NCBI GenBank assembly: GCA_039613835.1
Contig: CP154827.1
Coordinates: 1,272,501-1,336,500, forward strand
Source: Acetobacteraceae bacterium
GTDB lineage: Bacteria; Pseudomonadota; Alphaproteobacteria; Acetobacterales; Acetobacteraceae
Direction: 5' to 3'
DNA length: 64,000 bases
The first letter of the stretch is position 1, and every line of letters begins with the position of its first letter. A program made the translations under genes and the position numbers. Positions 1 through 9,476 of this stretch are shown here, piece by piece. The notes below the pieces were generated by a model. The model saw nothing but the letters and a program-made list of their open reading frames with translations. It had not been told where the DNA came from and did not search any database.

Positions 1-114
1 GGCCATGCGCGCGCGATACGCTGCCAACCTGGTACGAGGGGGCGCTCCGTCCTGCCGTAACAGACATGACGTGGGTTCTCAATCGGGAGGATGGCGGATG
101 AGGGTCAGGCGCAT
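1..114 (-). pseudogene. Alpha-ribazole phosphatase (histidine phosphatase family), 5' part only, frameshifted
   Basis: Only the first ~38 codons lie in the window; the gene runs off the left edge. It opens with MRLTLIRHPP, the phospho-accepting His region of the histidine phosphatase superfamily in the form seen in alpha-ribazole phosphatases. After a one-base frame change near 82-90 (a GGGAGG run) it continues HVCYGRTERPLVPGWQRIA, the conserved block that follows. The enzyme removes the 5' phosphate of alpha-ribazole phosphate during cobalamin nucleotide-loop assembly. It lies 57 nt after cobB on the same strand, so it probably belongs to the riboswitch-led cob operon. Without the frame change the product would stop after 11 residues. 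The identification is fairly firm from the two motifs, but most of the gene cannot be seen. Confidence 0.65.
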
Positions 115-171
115 CGTATGACAGCCTCATGCACCTCACCGCGCTGGGTGGATAAAAATGGAGGCAGCATG

Positions 172-1497
172 TTACATCCGGCGTGACATCACATGAAAAA
201 AGCTTCCCGAGACTTTTCCGCGCTTACCGCCAGCCTTGCCGATCAACTTCCCCGCGCCATCATAAATCGTCGCAAGCGCATCATCATGACCGGAGGCGAT
301 GACGCGCGCATAATGAAATTCGTGCCCCCTGCAAATCGTCCCTTTCGGCCCCAGAATGGAGGCGGCATCCAGATGAGCCTCCCGATAACCCAGTGTCATT
401 TTGCGACGCGCAAAACTCGTTTGGTAGGAAAGCAGCCCCAACATATTATGTGTGTGGCCCGACGCGTCCTCCAACGTTTCTCCCAACACCATATAGCCGC
501 CACATTCCCCGTGGACGGGCCGCGTGCGAGCAAATGCATGGATCGACCGCCTGAATTGATCGGATTGAGACAGGATACCGGCATGGAGTTCGGGATAACC
601 GCCCGGGAGCCAACATGCATCGCAATCCTCGGGCGGCCCTTCATCCAACAGGGGTGAGAAAAATCTGACGTTTGCCCCCTGGTCACGCCAGGCTTCAAGC
701 AGATGCGGGTAGATGAAGGTAAAAGTGGCATCACGCGCAACAGTGATATTCTGCCCCGGCGGTGGAAGCGGCACGAAGCGCGGCGTAGAAGGCGTTGTAT
801 CGCGCAACCGTCCAATATCCAGCTTGCAGGCCGCGTCGAGACAATCATCAAGATTGTTCTCGCAGGCCATCTGGCGTGCCACCTCCTCAATCCCAGCCCG
901 CCACGCCTCATATTCGGATGGCTGGACAAGGCCGAGATGGCGGCGCGGCATGCTCAAAGAGGCGGTTCGCCGCATCGTGCCCAGCAATTTCACATCAAGA
1001 TCGGCCGCGCAAAGCGTTTTATGCCGGTCCGAGACGATATGATTGAACCAGACTCCGGCCAGTCGGACATCGTCACGCCACCGCGCGAAGCCGCTTGCAA
1101 TCATCGCAGCAGACTGCCCCTGCCCGCGCACATCTATCACGAGCATCACCGGAATCTGCAATAACGCCGCCAGATCCGCGGCACTGCCGCGACATCCCTG
1201 CACGGCGTCAAAACCGTCATAGAGCCCCATCGATGCTTCAATCAGCACGAGATCCGCACCCTCCGCGAGACGCGCGAGCTGTTGACGCAGGTAAGCGGGT
1301 GACATGGCCCAGCCATCCAAATTCGGGCATGGGGCTTTCGTGATGGCGGCGTGGAATTGCGGGTCGATATAATCAGGTCCGCATTTGGCCGCCCGCACCC
1401 GCAGACCCGCATTTTTGAAGGCCAGAAGCAAAGCGAGCGTCACAGTGGTTTTGCCCGCGCCGGAATGCGGTACGACGATGATGAGGGCGCGCGTCAC
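172..1497 (-). CDS. cobB: Cobyrinate/hydrogenobyrinate a,c-diamide synthase CobB
   Basis: Amidates the a and c side chains of (hydrogeno)byrinate using glutamine and ATP, just before cobalt insertion by CobNST in the aerobic cobalamin pathway. The 441-residue product is of normal length and complete. The N-terminal P-loop (PHSGAGKTT, residues 10-18) and the motif CGPDYIDPQFH belong to the dethiobiotin-synthetase-like synthetase domain. The C-terminal class I glutaminase-type domain has HGECGGYM with nucleophile Cys332, and GSFFH near the end. The start is taken as GTG at 1495-1497, because the frame stays open upstream into cobN and the residues from there match the usual CobB N terminus. In the neighbouring frame that GTG overlaps a TGA (GTGA), the typical coupling with an upstream cobN stop. 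This is the only intact gene of the left cob operon. Confidence 0.9.
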   Translation of the reverse strand: MTRALIIVVPHSGAGKTTVTLALLLAFKNAGLRVRAAKCGPDYIDPQFHAAITKAPCPNLDGWAMSPAYLRQQLARLAEGADLVLIEASMGLYDGFDAVQGCRGSAADLAALLQIPVMLVIDVRGQGQSAAMIASGFARWRDDVRLAGVWFNHIVSDRHKTLCAADLDVKLLGTMRRTASLSMPRRHLGLVQPSEYEAWRAGIEEVARQMACENNLDDCLDAACKLDIGRLRDTTPSTPRFVPLPPPGQNITVARDATFTFIYPHLLEAWRDQGANVRFFSPLLDEGPPEDCDACWLPGGYPELHAGILSQSDQFRRSIHAFARTRPVHGECGGYMVLGETLEDASGHTHNMLGLLSYQTSFARRKMTLGYREAHLDAASILGPKGTICRGHEFHYARVIASGHDDALATIYDGAGKLIGKAGGKRGKVSGSFFHVMSRRM

Positions 1498-4044
1498 GGG
1501 GCAAGCGCCAGGGCGACGCTGTTGCTGCGCGGCTTCCATTTGGCCATGCCGCCACATTATTTCCAGGCGCTGCCTTATATCCTCCCGCGCTTCAGGATTG
1601 GCATCACGCAGAAACTGATCGCATTTCGTGTCGCCAAGTGTCGCTGCAAAAACAAGGTCAAATTGCGTATCGAAATGCGAGGGCAGGGTCACCGCAAACC
1701 CGCATAAAGCGGCGACAGCGCGGGCGATTTCAGCCGCGCCGCGATAATGGTGGCGTTGCATCGCGGTGATCCAGGCAGGGTTCGTCAGCCGTCCGCGCGT
1801 GATCCGGGCAACCTCGTCCTCCAATTGGCGCAGGCGCATTTTTTGCCCGTCACTTGTATCGCCGTGCCAAAGGCGCGGCTGCCCGCCTGCAGCGGCGGCT
1901 GCAGCCGCAAGCCCACCCTCATGCGCTGCCCAATCCGGCGTATCAAGCAGATCAGTCTCGGCGTGGTCCTGCACATGCAGGATGAGTTCCGATTGCCTTA
2001 ATTGTGCCTGAAAGGCCGCGGCTTCCCGCCTCAGCGCCTTCATCCTTGTAGGCCCAGCCTGAGGCCACCAGATAAGCCGCACCGATCTGCGCCAGAGCTT
2101 CATCTTCGTTGAGTTGGGTTTCTGAAAGGCGGCATTCATCCCACAAACCGCAGGACTGCGCTTTGAGGATGATGTCCCGCCGCAGATTCTTCCCGCGTCG
2201 TCGGTCCATACCCTCCGCTTCTGCGTATTCATCGATCAGGCGTTCAAGCGCCGCAAGGTGGTGATCATGCCCGGCCTTGCGCATGGGGGTCATATGCCCG
2301 ATTGTTACCGCGCCAAGTCGCCGCTTCGCCGCCGCGGCATCTCTGGGGTTATTGACAATAAACGGGTAAATGACGGGCAGCCCCCGACAGAGTGCCTGCG
2401 GCAGAGAGGCGCGCGACAGCGCCACGGCCTTGCCCGGCAGCCACTCCATCGTGCCATGCGCGCCAAGATGGATCATGGCATGAGGGGCCTGAACGTGATG
2501 CATCCAGAGGTGAAAACCGAGATACTCATGTCCCGGCATCGCATCGGGGTCGTGATAATGCGCCTTATGGTCTCTCGCCTGACTTCGACGCGGCTGCACG
2601 GCAACGCATACTTTTCCATAAAGGTGGAAACGCGCCGAAATCGCCCGGTCCGGCGTGCCCCACAAGGCAGTGACCGCTTCACGCACCTCTTGGGGAAGGG
2701 TTATGAAAAGCCGTCGATATTCGGCAGCGGACAGGATCGGGATGGGTTGCGTCTGGGTAATCTGCCCTGCAATCGCAACCGGGTCATTTGGGAATGTGTC
2801 ATAGCCAGATTCAACGAGCAATTGGAGAATGGATGCGATGCTCGCAAAACCATCCAGCCCGACAGCATGCGTCATCTGGCCTTCCGCACCGGGATAATCG
2901 GAAAGGATCAGCGCCAATTGACGCTGCGCGGGAGGGGTCGCCGCCAGTCGGATCCAGCCTTCCGCCATGGAAACAGCCTGCGCCACACCTTCCGGGAAGG
3001 CCTCCCGCCGCGTTGGAAAGCCGGGTGGCGCCTCTTTACGGAAGGAAATTGGCGGCCCGTCAATGCGCCCGTCTAATTCCGGCAAGGCGATCTGCATGGC
3101 AATATCGGATTTGGGAGAGACCGCGCGTGGCCTTCATCCACTGGGCGCGCGTTGCGCTCGGCTGTAGAAGCTGAATGACTGGAACCTGCGCGCGGTCGAG
3201 AATACTCGCGTCCTCAGACGGATCGTCCTTCCCCCTCCCGACGGGCGGAGAAAAACGTGGCATTCAGGATGATGTTCGGGGGCGCGCTGTCCATCATCTG
3301 CGCCAGCCACGCTGCGACCGCGTCATTTTTCAATGAGGCGACGAAAAGCGCCTTTACGTCCAAACCGGCCTCAGCCAGGGCCGCAATCAACGCGTCGATA
3401 CCTTCCAGATCGCCCGCCGCCAGATGGGCGCGGTAAAAATCACCCAAGCTGTGCGCGGCGTCCCAACGGCGCGGCCCGCATCCGACCGCGCCGCAACTGT
3501 GCGGTAAATACCGCAGGATGGAAGGCTCTCTGCAGACGCACCATCATCTTCCGCCAACCCCGCGAGGCTGCGCATCAGTCGGAAAGCGCCTGACCAATTA
3601 CTCTACCCCCTCCTGAAAAAATCCATTCAGCCGTGACCATATCTCCGGGGAGACGGTTGATTTTTCCCGTAATGCATTCGTGCTCTGACAGGCACCCGGC
3701 AACAGGGCCAAAGCGATCTTGCGGGCGCGGCACAGAGCCACCAGTTCCTCAACGCCATAACGCCAATATTCCAGCCCACCAAGAAGGCGCATCACAATGA
3801 CGCGCGCACCCGCCGCCGTCTTCTCAAGATAAAGATCGACGGACATGGGGTGGCGCAATTGTTGCAGATTAACAAGCTGAAGCACACCCTCCGCGTCGGC
3901 ACTTTGCGCGGCTGCGGCAGCCGAGAGGCCGAGGAGATCACTATCGGTGAAGGACATGAGCAGAAGGGGCGCCGCCGGATGGTCCAGATCCTCCGCCACA
4001 TCCTGCGCCTCGATATTATGCTGCTCACGCAGAAGGAGGTACAT
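1498..4044 (-). pseudogene. cobN: Cobaltochelatase subunit CobN, frameshifted and internally deleted
   Basis: CobN is the large subunit of the ATP-dependent cobaltochelatase that inserts cobalt into hydrogenobyrinate diamide. The N terminus is clear (MYLLLREQHNIEAQDVAEDL, start 4044), followed by FYRAHLAAGDLEGIDALI, the central block HLGAHGTMEWLPGKAVALS, and the C-terminal block HVQDHAETDLLDTPDWAAHE and RGRLTNPAWITAM. These pieces lie in different frames, with shifts near 3590, 3450, 3220, 3110 and 2040. The span is about 849 codons, whereas the family is usually 1,100-1,280. Near 2075-2090 the text jumps from the middle of the protein (NEDEALAQIGA) to a far C-terminal block (AYLVASGWAYKDEG), so roughly 300-400 codons are missing. 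The last frame enters cobB without a stop. It begins 3 nt after the cobW stop. Surely non-functional as read. Confidence 0.85.
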
Positions 4045-4047
4045 GCC

Positions 4048-5092
4048 CTACCCTGTGAAGGCGCGGCGCACCGCGTCCTCATCCAATCCCTTCTGCGCAA
4101 TGACAACGATCTTCCCGGCAGCATCCGGCGCGGCTTGAGCGGATCGGAGGGCCATCGGGGCAAATCCATGCTGGATGCGTTGGCCGACCGCCTGAATCCC
4201 CAGGGGCAGATCCCGATTTTGAATATGGGCGTAACCTTTCATACGCAGGATATTCTGCCCGGAAGCGGCGCGCTCAGCCTTGGCGATAAACGCCTCGGCA
4301 TTGTCTTGTAACGGCAGATCCATCACGAATGACACGAAATCATCATGCTCATGCGCCTCCGCACCATCATGATGCGAGGGTCGTGACGCGAGGTCATTTT
4401 CCGCGGCGGCGGCGATGCCGAGCATAACGGTCGGGTCAACCCATCCATGGCGCGCCACAACCACCCCGACCCGACGCGCGCGCATCAAGCTGGCCGATGA
4501 CGGTGCGCAATTGTGATGATGAGACGAGATCCGATTTATTGAGGATGACGAGATCGGCGGAATCGAGCTGATCCTCAAACACCTCAGCGAGCGGGTTGTC
4601 ATGGTCGAGGGATGGATCTTCCGCCCTTTGGGCTGCCACGGCTTGCGGGTCATCCGCGAAGCACCCTTCCGCAACGGCAGGGACATCGACGACGGTAATC
4701 ACGCCATCCACCGTCATGCGCGTCCGTATGGAAGGCCAGTTAAACGCCTTCAGAAGGGGCTTCAGCAGGGCCAGCCCGGATGTTTCGATCACCACATGTT
4801 CAGGCGGGTTGTCGCGGTCCAGAAGGCTTTGCATTGTCGGGATGAAATCATCCACCACGGTGCAGCAAAGGCAGCCATTTGTCAGCTCAATGACACCGGA
4901 CTCCGCGCAACCTGTCACGCCGCGGCTTCTCAACGTGTCGCCATCCACCCCGACCGCGCCGAATTCATTGACGACAATCGCGATACGACGCCCATTCGCA
5001 TGTTCGAGAAGATGGCGCAGCAAGGTCGTTTTACCCGCACCGAGGAAGCCGGTGATGATGGTAACCGGAATTTTCGTGAGTTGAACGTTCAT
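4048..5092 (-). pseudogene. cobW: CobW cobalamin-associated GTPase, frameshifted
   Basis: CobW is a G3E-family P-loop GTPase thought to deliver cobalt to the chelatase. The start at 5090-5092 gives MNVQLTKIPVTIITGFLGAGKTT, with the P-loop at residues 15-22. The metal-binding signature NGCLCCTV and the guanine motif LNKSDL follow. The frame then changes near 4450-4485: one frame ends in GGCGAPWMG, while the other continues VVVARHGWVDPTVMLGI and a His/Asp/Glu-rich stretch (HHDGAEAHEHDD) typical of CobW, then runs to the normal C terminus. A single one-base indel separates the two halves, so it could be a recent mutation or a sequencing error. It sits between DUF1636 and cobN under the cobalamin riboswitch, as in other alphaproteobacterial cob operons. 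Confidence 0.8.
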
Positions 5093-5139
5093 GCGATATC
5101 CCTCTGCGTAAAGGTCGGGAAACGACCGATCATGACTTT

Positions 5140-5460
5140 CTAAAGACTGGCAGGCCGTTTGGATGGCGGGACGACGCCGCGCGCTGAGCGGCGATAGGCT
5201 GCAATATATGTCAGCAGGTCCTGTGCGAGTCCGGCATGGAGATGGCCCATCAGTTACCCCCACTTCCCGGGCATGGAAATCGTGGCGAAACATGTATTCC
5301 GGCAGGATGCCAGGCAATTCACGCCAACCACCTCGACACTTCCATCATTGGCCTCCGTGACAGCATCTTAGAGCTTCTGGCCGGAAATGTCCTTATCGGT
5401 CGCGGCGCAAGTGAGACATATGCTCAGATGCGGGCGGGTCGCGGCATTTTCATTCATCAT
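5140..5460 (-). pseudogene. DUF1636 putative metal-binding protein with two in-frame stops
   Basis: A 107-codon frame, unbroken by indels, starts with ATG at 5460 and reads HLSICLTCAATDKDISGQKL, then a TAA at 5368-5370. It resumes with GSVEVVGVNCLASCRNTCFA and SMPGKWG, has a second TAA at 5254-5256, then LMGHLHAGLAQDLLTYIAA, ending in TAG at 5140-5142. The Cys pattern (CLTC early, then VNCLxxCxxxC followed by PGKW) is that of DUF1636, a small family often found in cobalamin gene clusters and assumed to bind metal. The second stop sits where the family usually has Tyr. Because all parts share one frame, these look like nonsense mutations rather than indel errors. It is the first gene after the riboswitch. 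Confidence 0.7.
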
Positions 5461-5597
5461 GGACGCCTTTGAGGCGGGAAAAGCGCGACAAAACGGCTAG
5501 CGCACGCAACATGCATCGGCAAAAACCGCAACGGGCGTCAAGCCCCGCGGCATTCTACACCAACCGGGCACCCCGCCAGCCAGTATCGTCGACTCAA

Positions 5598-5812
5598 ATG
5601 ATGCGAGGCAGGTCTCCTGGCTCGTGGCACGGATCGCTCCTTCAGGGCACCTTCCTGGACATCGTCATGAGACGCCCAGTGCGCGATCGCCCTGATATCA
5701 AACCACTTACAGTTGCGGGGGCAGCGCCGGCCTGACCCATCTCCTTTGAAAATCATCGGAGTCTTGGGCGCACCGTCTTCCCCTTTAAGCCCGTGAGGGC
5801 ACCTCGGTAACA
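5598..5812 (-). promoter_or_regulatory. Cobalamin (B12) riboswitch
   Basis: Read on the minus strand, the segment has the usual order of conserved cobalamin-riboswitch elements: GAGGTGCCC near 5806-5797, AGGGGAAGACGGTGCG near 5785-5770, GGCGCTGCCCCCGCAACTG near 5730-5710, and the B12 box AGCCAGGAGACCTGCC near 5622-5606. It lies about 140 nt upstream of DUF1636 and the cobW-cobN-cobB series, so it would repress that operon when adenosylcobalamin is available. The core elements look undamaged, although most genes it controls are broken. Confidence 0.93.
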
Positions 5813-6021
5813 GGTCATCACTATATTTTAATCTTAACGGCGCGTCGAGGTAAGATATGTGGAAAGCGCCAAGCTGATTGCCTCACCACCCGCGAAAAGC
5901 CTATGGTAAGACAGCGTCGAGGTGATGCTTCTCAACGGGGAATGGTCGGATCTGCAACGTAATCGAAATGTTCCATCTTTATGATGTATCGATGGCCTGA
6001 CCCGATGATCCACTCAAACCC

Positions 6022-7086
6022 ATGATAAAAGACCGGGAACGCCCCCTTTAAGGCGCGGCTGGACAACGGGCGGTTGCGCCACCGCCGCAGCGAAATCCGC
6101 CTGGAGCTGGCTTCAGATGGGTCAATTCCCCGACCCCGTCACCATCACATTGCCGAATCAGCGTCAGGTCAGCTTCGCTTTGGATGGATGCGGTCAAATG
6201 GGTGAGTTAGCCTGGGCGCGCATCATCAAAGATGCGGGTGATAACCCGGATGTGACGCATGGCGCGCTCATCACCGCGTCGGTTGCGCGAGGCGCGGTGG
6301 GACAAGGCGTGACCTTCAAGGCGGGTAAAGGTGTAGGTGTAATCACCCACCCGGTGCCCCGGCCATCAACCCAGTGCCGCGCCGCATGATCACGAATGCC
6401 CTCATGGAAGTCACCCCTCAAAGTGCCGACGCCATCGTGACCATCAGTGTCGAAAATGGTGAAGCCCTCGCCCGCCAGACGCTCAATCCGAGATTGGGAA
6501 TTGTCGGTGGCCTCTCAATATTGGAGACAACCGGCATTGTCGTGCCATTTTCCTGTTCCGCGTGGATAGATACGATTCATCGCGGCATTGACGTCGCGCG
6601 CGCCAGCGGCCTTACACACATTGCGGGCAGCACGGGCAGCACGTCGGAGGCGTGTGTTAAAGCTTTTTACGCTCTTCCTGACGCGGCCCTGATTGAGATG
6701 GGTGATTTTGTTGGCGGGATGCTGAAATATCTTCGCCAGCATCCTGTCCCGCATCTCACCATCGCGGGAGGCATCGCAAAAATGGCCAAGCTGGCGCAGG
6801 GCCATCTGGACCTCCATTCAAGCCGCACTCTGGCGGACCCGGGCAGCCTCGCCATCATGGCGGAGAAACTCGGCGTCACGTCGGAAATCAGGGAGAGGAT
6901 GCGCCGCGCCAACACGGTGCTGGGGCGTTTCAACTCGCGAACCATCCCGCTCTGAGCGATCTGATCGCGGCGGAAGCCGCTTCCGTCACGCGCGTTTGCC
7001 TCGCCCCGTCCGACATTGAGGTCGATGTCATTGTGACGGACCGTGAAGGGCGGATTATCGGCGGAACGGCACCGCGCCCCGCGTGA
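6022..7086 (+). pseudogene. cbiD: Cobalt-precorrin-5B C1-methyltransferase CbiD, three frameshifts
   Basis: CbiD methylates C1 of the corrin ring precursor. Translation from ATG 6022 gives MIKDRERPL and then shifts within CCCCCTTT (6042-6049) to RRGWTTGGCATAAAKSAW, the family N-terminal signature. Then come FPDPVTITLP, IKDAGDNPDVTHGA and GKGVGVITHP. A second shift near 6345-6358 leads to AINPVPRRMITNALMEV and onward to ERMRRANTVLG. A third shift near 6928-6932 (a run of G) leads to QLANHPALSDLIAAEA and DVIVTDREGRIIGG, stop at 7086. Restored length is about 355 residues, normal for the family. All three breaks are single-base changes in or beside homopolymers, so slippage mutation and read error both remain possible. 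It is divergent from the riboswitch operon. Confidence 0.85.
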
Positions 7087-7118
7087 AAGAACGCACCGTT
7101 GAAGTAACGCGCCACCGC

Positions 7119-7778
7119 CTAGCTGAAAATGGTCCAGCCCGCCATCATGAGGTAGCGCCCCGCCCGCGCGAGTTGGGTGCAACTCATCGTCAGGGCGCAT
7201 TGATGAAAATACGCATCCAGCGTTTCCTCAACGTCACGACGTATATTGCCGAAGACCCGCATATATTGAGCCAGCGCCACGTTCCGATGCTCGGAAAGTT
7301 TTCCCGCCCGAGCGGTCGCCTCATTAATACTGACGAGCGATTCCCCCATTGCGGCTGGTCCTGAAAGATCACGCACGAGGGCCAGCAATTTATCCTGCAT
7401 ACCTTGCGCACCATATCGTGCAGTGAGGATATCTGCGATGACGATGGCGCCCGCATTGATAAACGGGTTGCGGGGGATGCCATGCTCACTTTCGAGCTGC
7501 ACGATGGAGTTAAAGGGCGTGCCGGAAGGCTCACGCCCGACGCGCTGCCAGATTTCAGCCGCATCATGTTGTAGCGCCAGAGTCAGAGCGAAAATTTTCG
7601 ACACACTCTGGATTGAAAAACCTTCCTGCGCGTCTCCCGTCCGGGCACATGTGCCGTCTGCCAAGCACACAGACATGCCGAATTTGTCCAGAGAGACATC
7701 GGCAAGTGGCGGAATATAGTCCGCCACCCGTCCACGATAGGTAATCTTCGCAATTTCGGATGCGATCTGCGCCAGCAT
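7119..7778 (-). pseudogene. glsA: Glutaminase with a C-terminal internal deletion
   Basis: Hydrolyses glutamine to glutamate and ammonia; serine-beta-lactamase-like fold. The frame is open for 219 residues, with the family motifs GDAQEGFSIQSVSK (catalytic Ser-X-X-Lys), NSIVQLESEHGIPRNPFINAGA and DAYFHQCALTMSC. Glutaminases usually have about 305 residues. Here the text runs to ARAGRYLMMAG and passes directly into WTIFS and the stop, matching the last residues of the family (GWSIF). About 85-90 residues between these points are absent, including the conserved Tyr and the KSGVGGG loop of the active site. The reading frame survives the deletion, whose junction is near 7135-7140. Activity is unlikely. 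An annotation pipeline would call this an intact glutaminase. Confidence 0.85.
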
Positions 7779-7846
7779 CCCGTCTAAATTCTACATCGCC
7801 ACCTGAGTCCTGACCCCCTCGCCTTTAGCGCGCGCCTTTTAACGTG

Positions 7847-7861
7847 CGTTAAGTCTTAACG
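7847..7861. promoter_or_regulatory. Palindrome upstream of the glutaminase gene
   Basis: CGTTAAG-T-CTTAACG, a perfect 7-bp inverted repeat around one base, lies 69 nt upstream of the glutaminase start in the divergent interval with mntH. It may be an operator or a small hairpin; nothing further supports either. Confidence 0.3.
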
Positions 7862-8039
7862 TAAATAGGGCGGCCCGGGCCTTGCGATGAATTGACGCAT
7901 CTTGCGGAGAACGCGTGAGTTTCATCGAAAGTCCCCTCCCGACGCAACGCGTTATGGAGAGTGGCTAATATGCAACAGACGTAAGCCGAGTGTCACGAAA
8001 CAAGCTCGTTTCAAATGAGAGTTATTGTCAACAACACGT

Positions 8040-8053
8040 TATAATGTACATTA
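8040..8053 (+). promoter_or_regulatory. Candidate mntH promoter -10 with overlapping palindrome
   Basis: TATAAT at 8040-8045 overlaps the perfect 12-bp palindrome TAATGTACATTA (8042-8053), about 90 nt upstream of the NRAMP transporter start. No good -35 is seen 16-18 nt upstream. A palindrome over a -10 box upstream of a manganese/iron transporter gene suggests a repressor site, for example for a Fur/Mur- or MntR-type regulator. The exact sequence does not match a consensus I can name with confidence. Confidence 0.35.
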
Positions 8054-8140
8054 ACCTTCTCGTTGGAAACAGGCATGTTTTGTCGCAGAGAGAGCATTTC
8101 GTGGCATGGTAACGCGTCTTGAAAATGGGATAGGAAGATA

Positions 8141-9365
8141 ATGCAAGGCGACGTTTTCCCACCGAATGCTTCGGCGCAAAATCGCGACAGAGCCAGCCTT
8201 CCTGAGGTTTTCTCTACCATTCGCGTGGCGTCACCGGACCAGAACTGGGCACGCAAATTATTTTCCTATATGGGGCCGGGCTATCTTGTCGCTGTCGGCT
8301 ATATGGACCCCGGTAACTGGGCGACTGATCTACAGGGGGGCGCAATATGGCTATCGCCTGCTCTGTGTGATCCTGCTGTCCAACTTCATGGCAATTTTGT
8401 TACAGGCACTCAGCGCGCGCCTCGGCATCGCGACGGGTCGGAACCTCGCGCAGGCATGTCGGGAATGGTGCCCGCATTGGCTGAGTTTCCCGCTCTGGAT
8501 TGCCTGTGAAATCGCCATCATTGCATGTGCTGTCGCAGAGGTGATCGGCACCGCGATCGCCCTGCAGCTTCTATTGGGCGTGATTGCTCTCTGCTTCACG
8601 CTTCAGATTATCGCCGCCGCGCCACCTGTCGCCGAATTACTGCGCGGATTCATCCCGCATCGCGACGTGGTGACACATCCTGGTATGCTTTATATCGCCA
8701 TCGGTGTCATTGGCGCGACGGTGATGCCGCATAATCTGTATCTTCATTCCGCCATCGTTCAGACCCGCGCTTACGGCGCCTCAATTGCTGAACGTCGTGA
8801 TGCCCTGCGCTGGAGTGTCACGGACAGTTCCGTCGCCCTGATGCTCGCCCTTTTCATCAATGCCGCCATTCTGATTGTCGCCGCCGCGGCCTTTCACAAT
8901 ACGGCCTATCAGAATGTGGCGGAAATTGAGGACGCTTATCGTCTGCTTTCCCCCGTTCTGGGCTTTGGACTGGCCTCAACGCTTTTTGCGGTTGCGCTGC
9001 TCGCTGCGGGCACAAATTCCACCATTACCGGAACGCTGGCCGATCAGATTGTCATGGAGGGGTTTCTCCATCTCCGCATTGCGCGATGGGCGCGGCGGCT
9101 TCTGACACGTGACATCGCCATCATCCCGGTGATTTTCACCGTCGCCTTCTATGGCGATGGCAGTGTCAACACGCTTCTGATTGTGAGTCAGGTCGTGTTG
9201 TCGCTGCAACTGCCTTTTGCGGTGATCCCGCTCATCCTCTTTGTCTCGAGCCGCAAAATCATGGGGCCATTCCAGCTTCGTAAGAGTTTTGCCGTCGCGA
9301 GCTGGGGCGTCGCGGGGATCATCCTGGCACTGAATGTGAAGCTGCTTATCGACACTCTTTTCTAA
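8141..9365 (+). pseudogene. mntH: NRAMP-family Mn2+/Fe2+ transporter, frameshifted and internally deleted
   Basis: Inner-membrane proton-coupled divalent metal importer. The start at 8141 is preceded by AGGAAG. The first frame has the signature [20 protein letters not shown], with the metal-binding DPGN of TM1. The frame changes near 8333-8345, after a G6 run, and continues [20 protein letters not shown]. The TM6 signature [12 protein letters not shown] is present, and the rest of the protein runs to 9365. Between [13 protein letters not shown] and [12 protein letters not shown] (junction near 8570-8577) the family normally has about 40 more residues, including most of one transmembrane segment. 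So there is both a frameshift and an in-frame deletion. The deletion should destroy the fold even if the frameshift were an error. Divergent from the glutaminase gene. Confidence 0.85.
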
Positions 9366-9476
9366 ATTTTGTTCAACAGAGGCATAAAAATGATTCGACG
9401 ACCTGAAAATCGAGATGCACGCGCCTCTCGTCATGCTCTCATTTCCCATCAGACGGATTTGTCACGGCCTGCTCTG

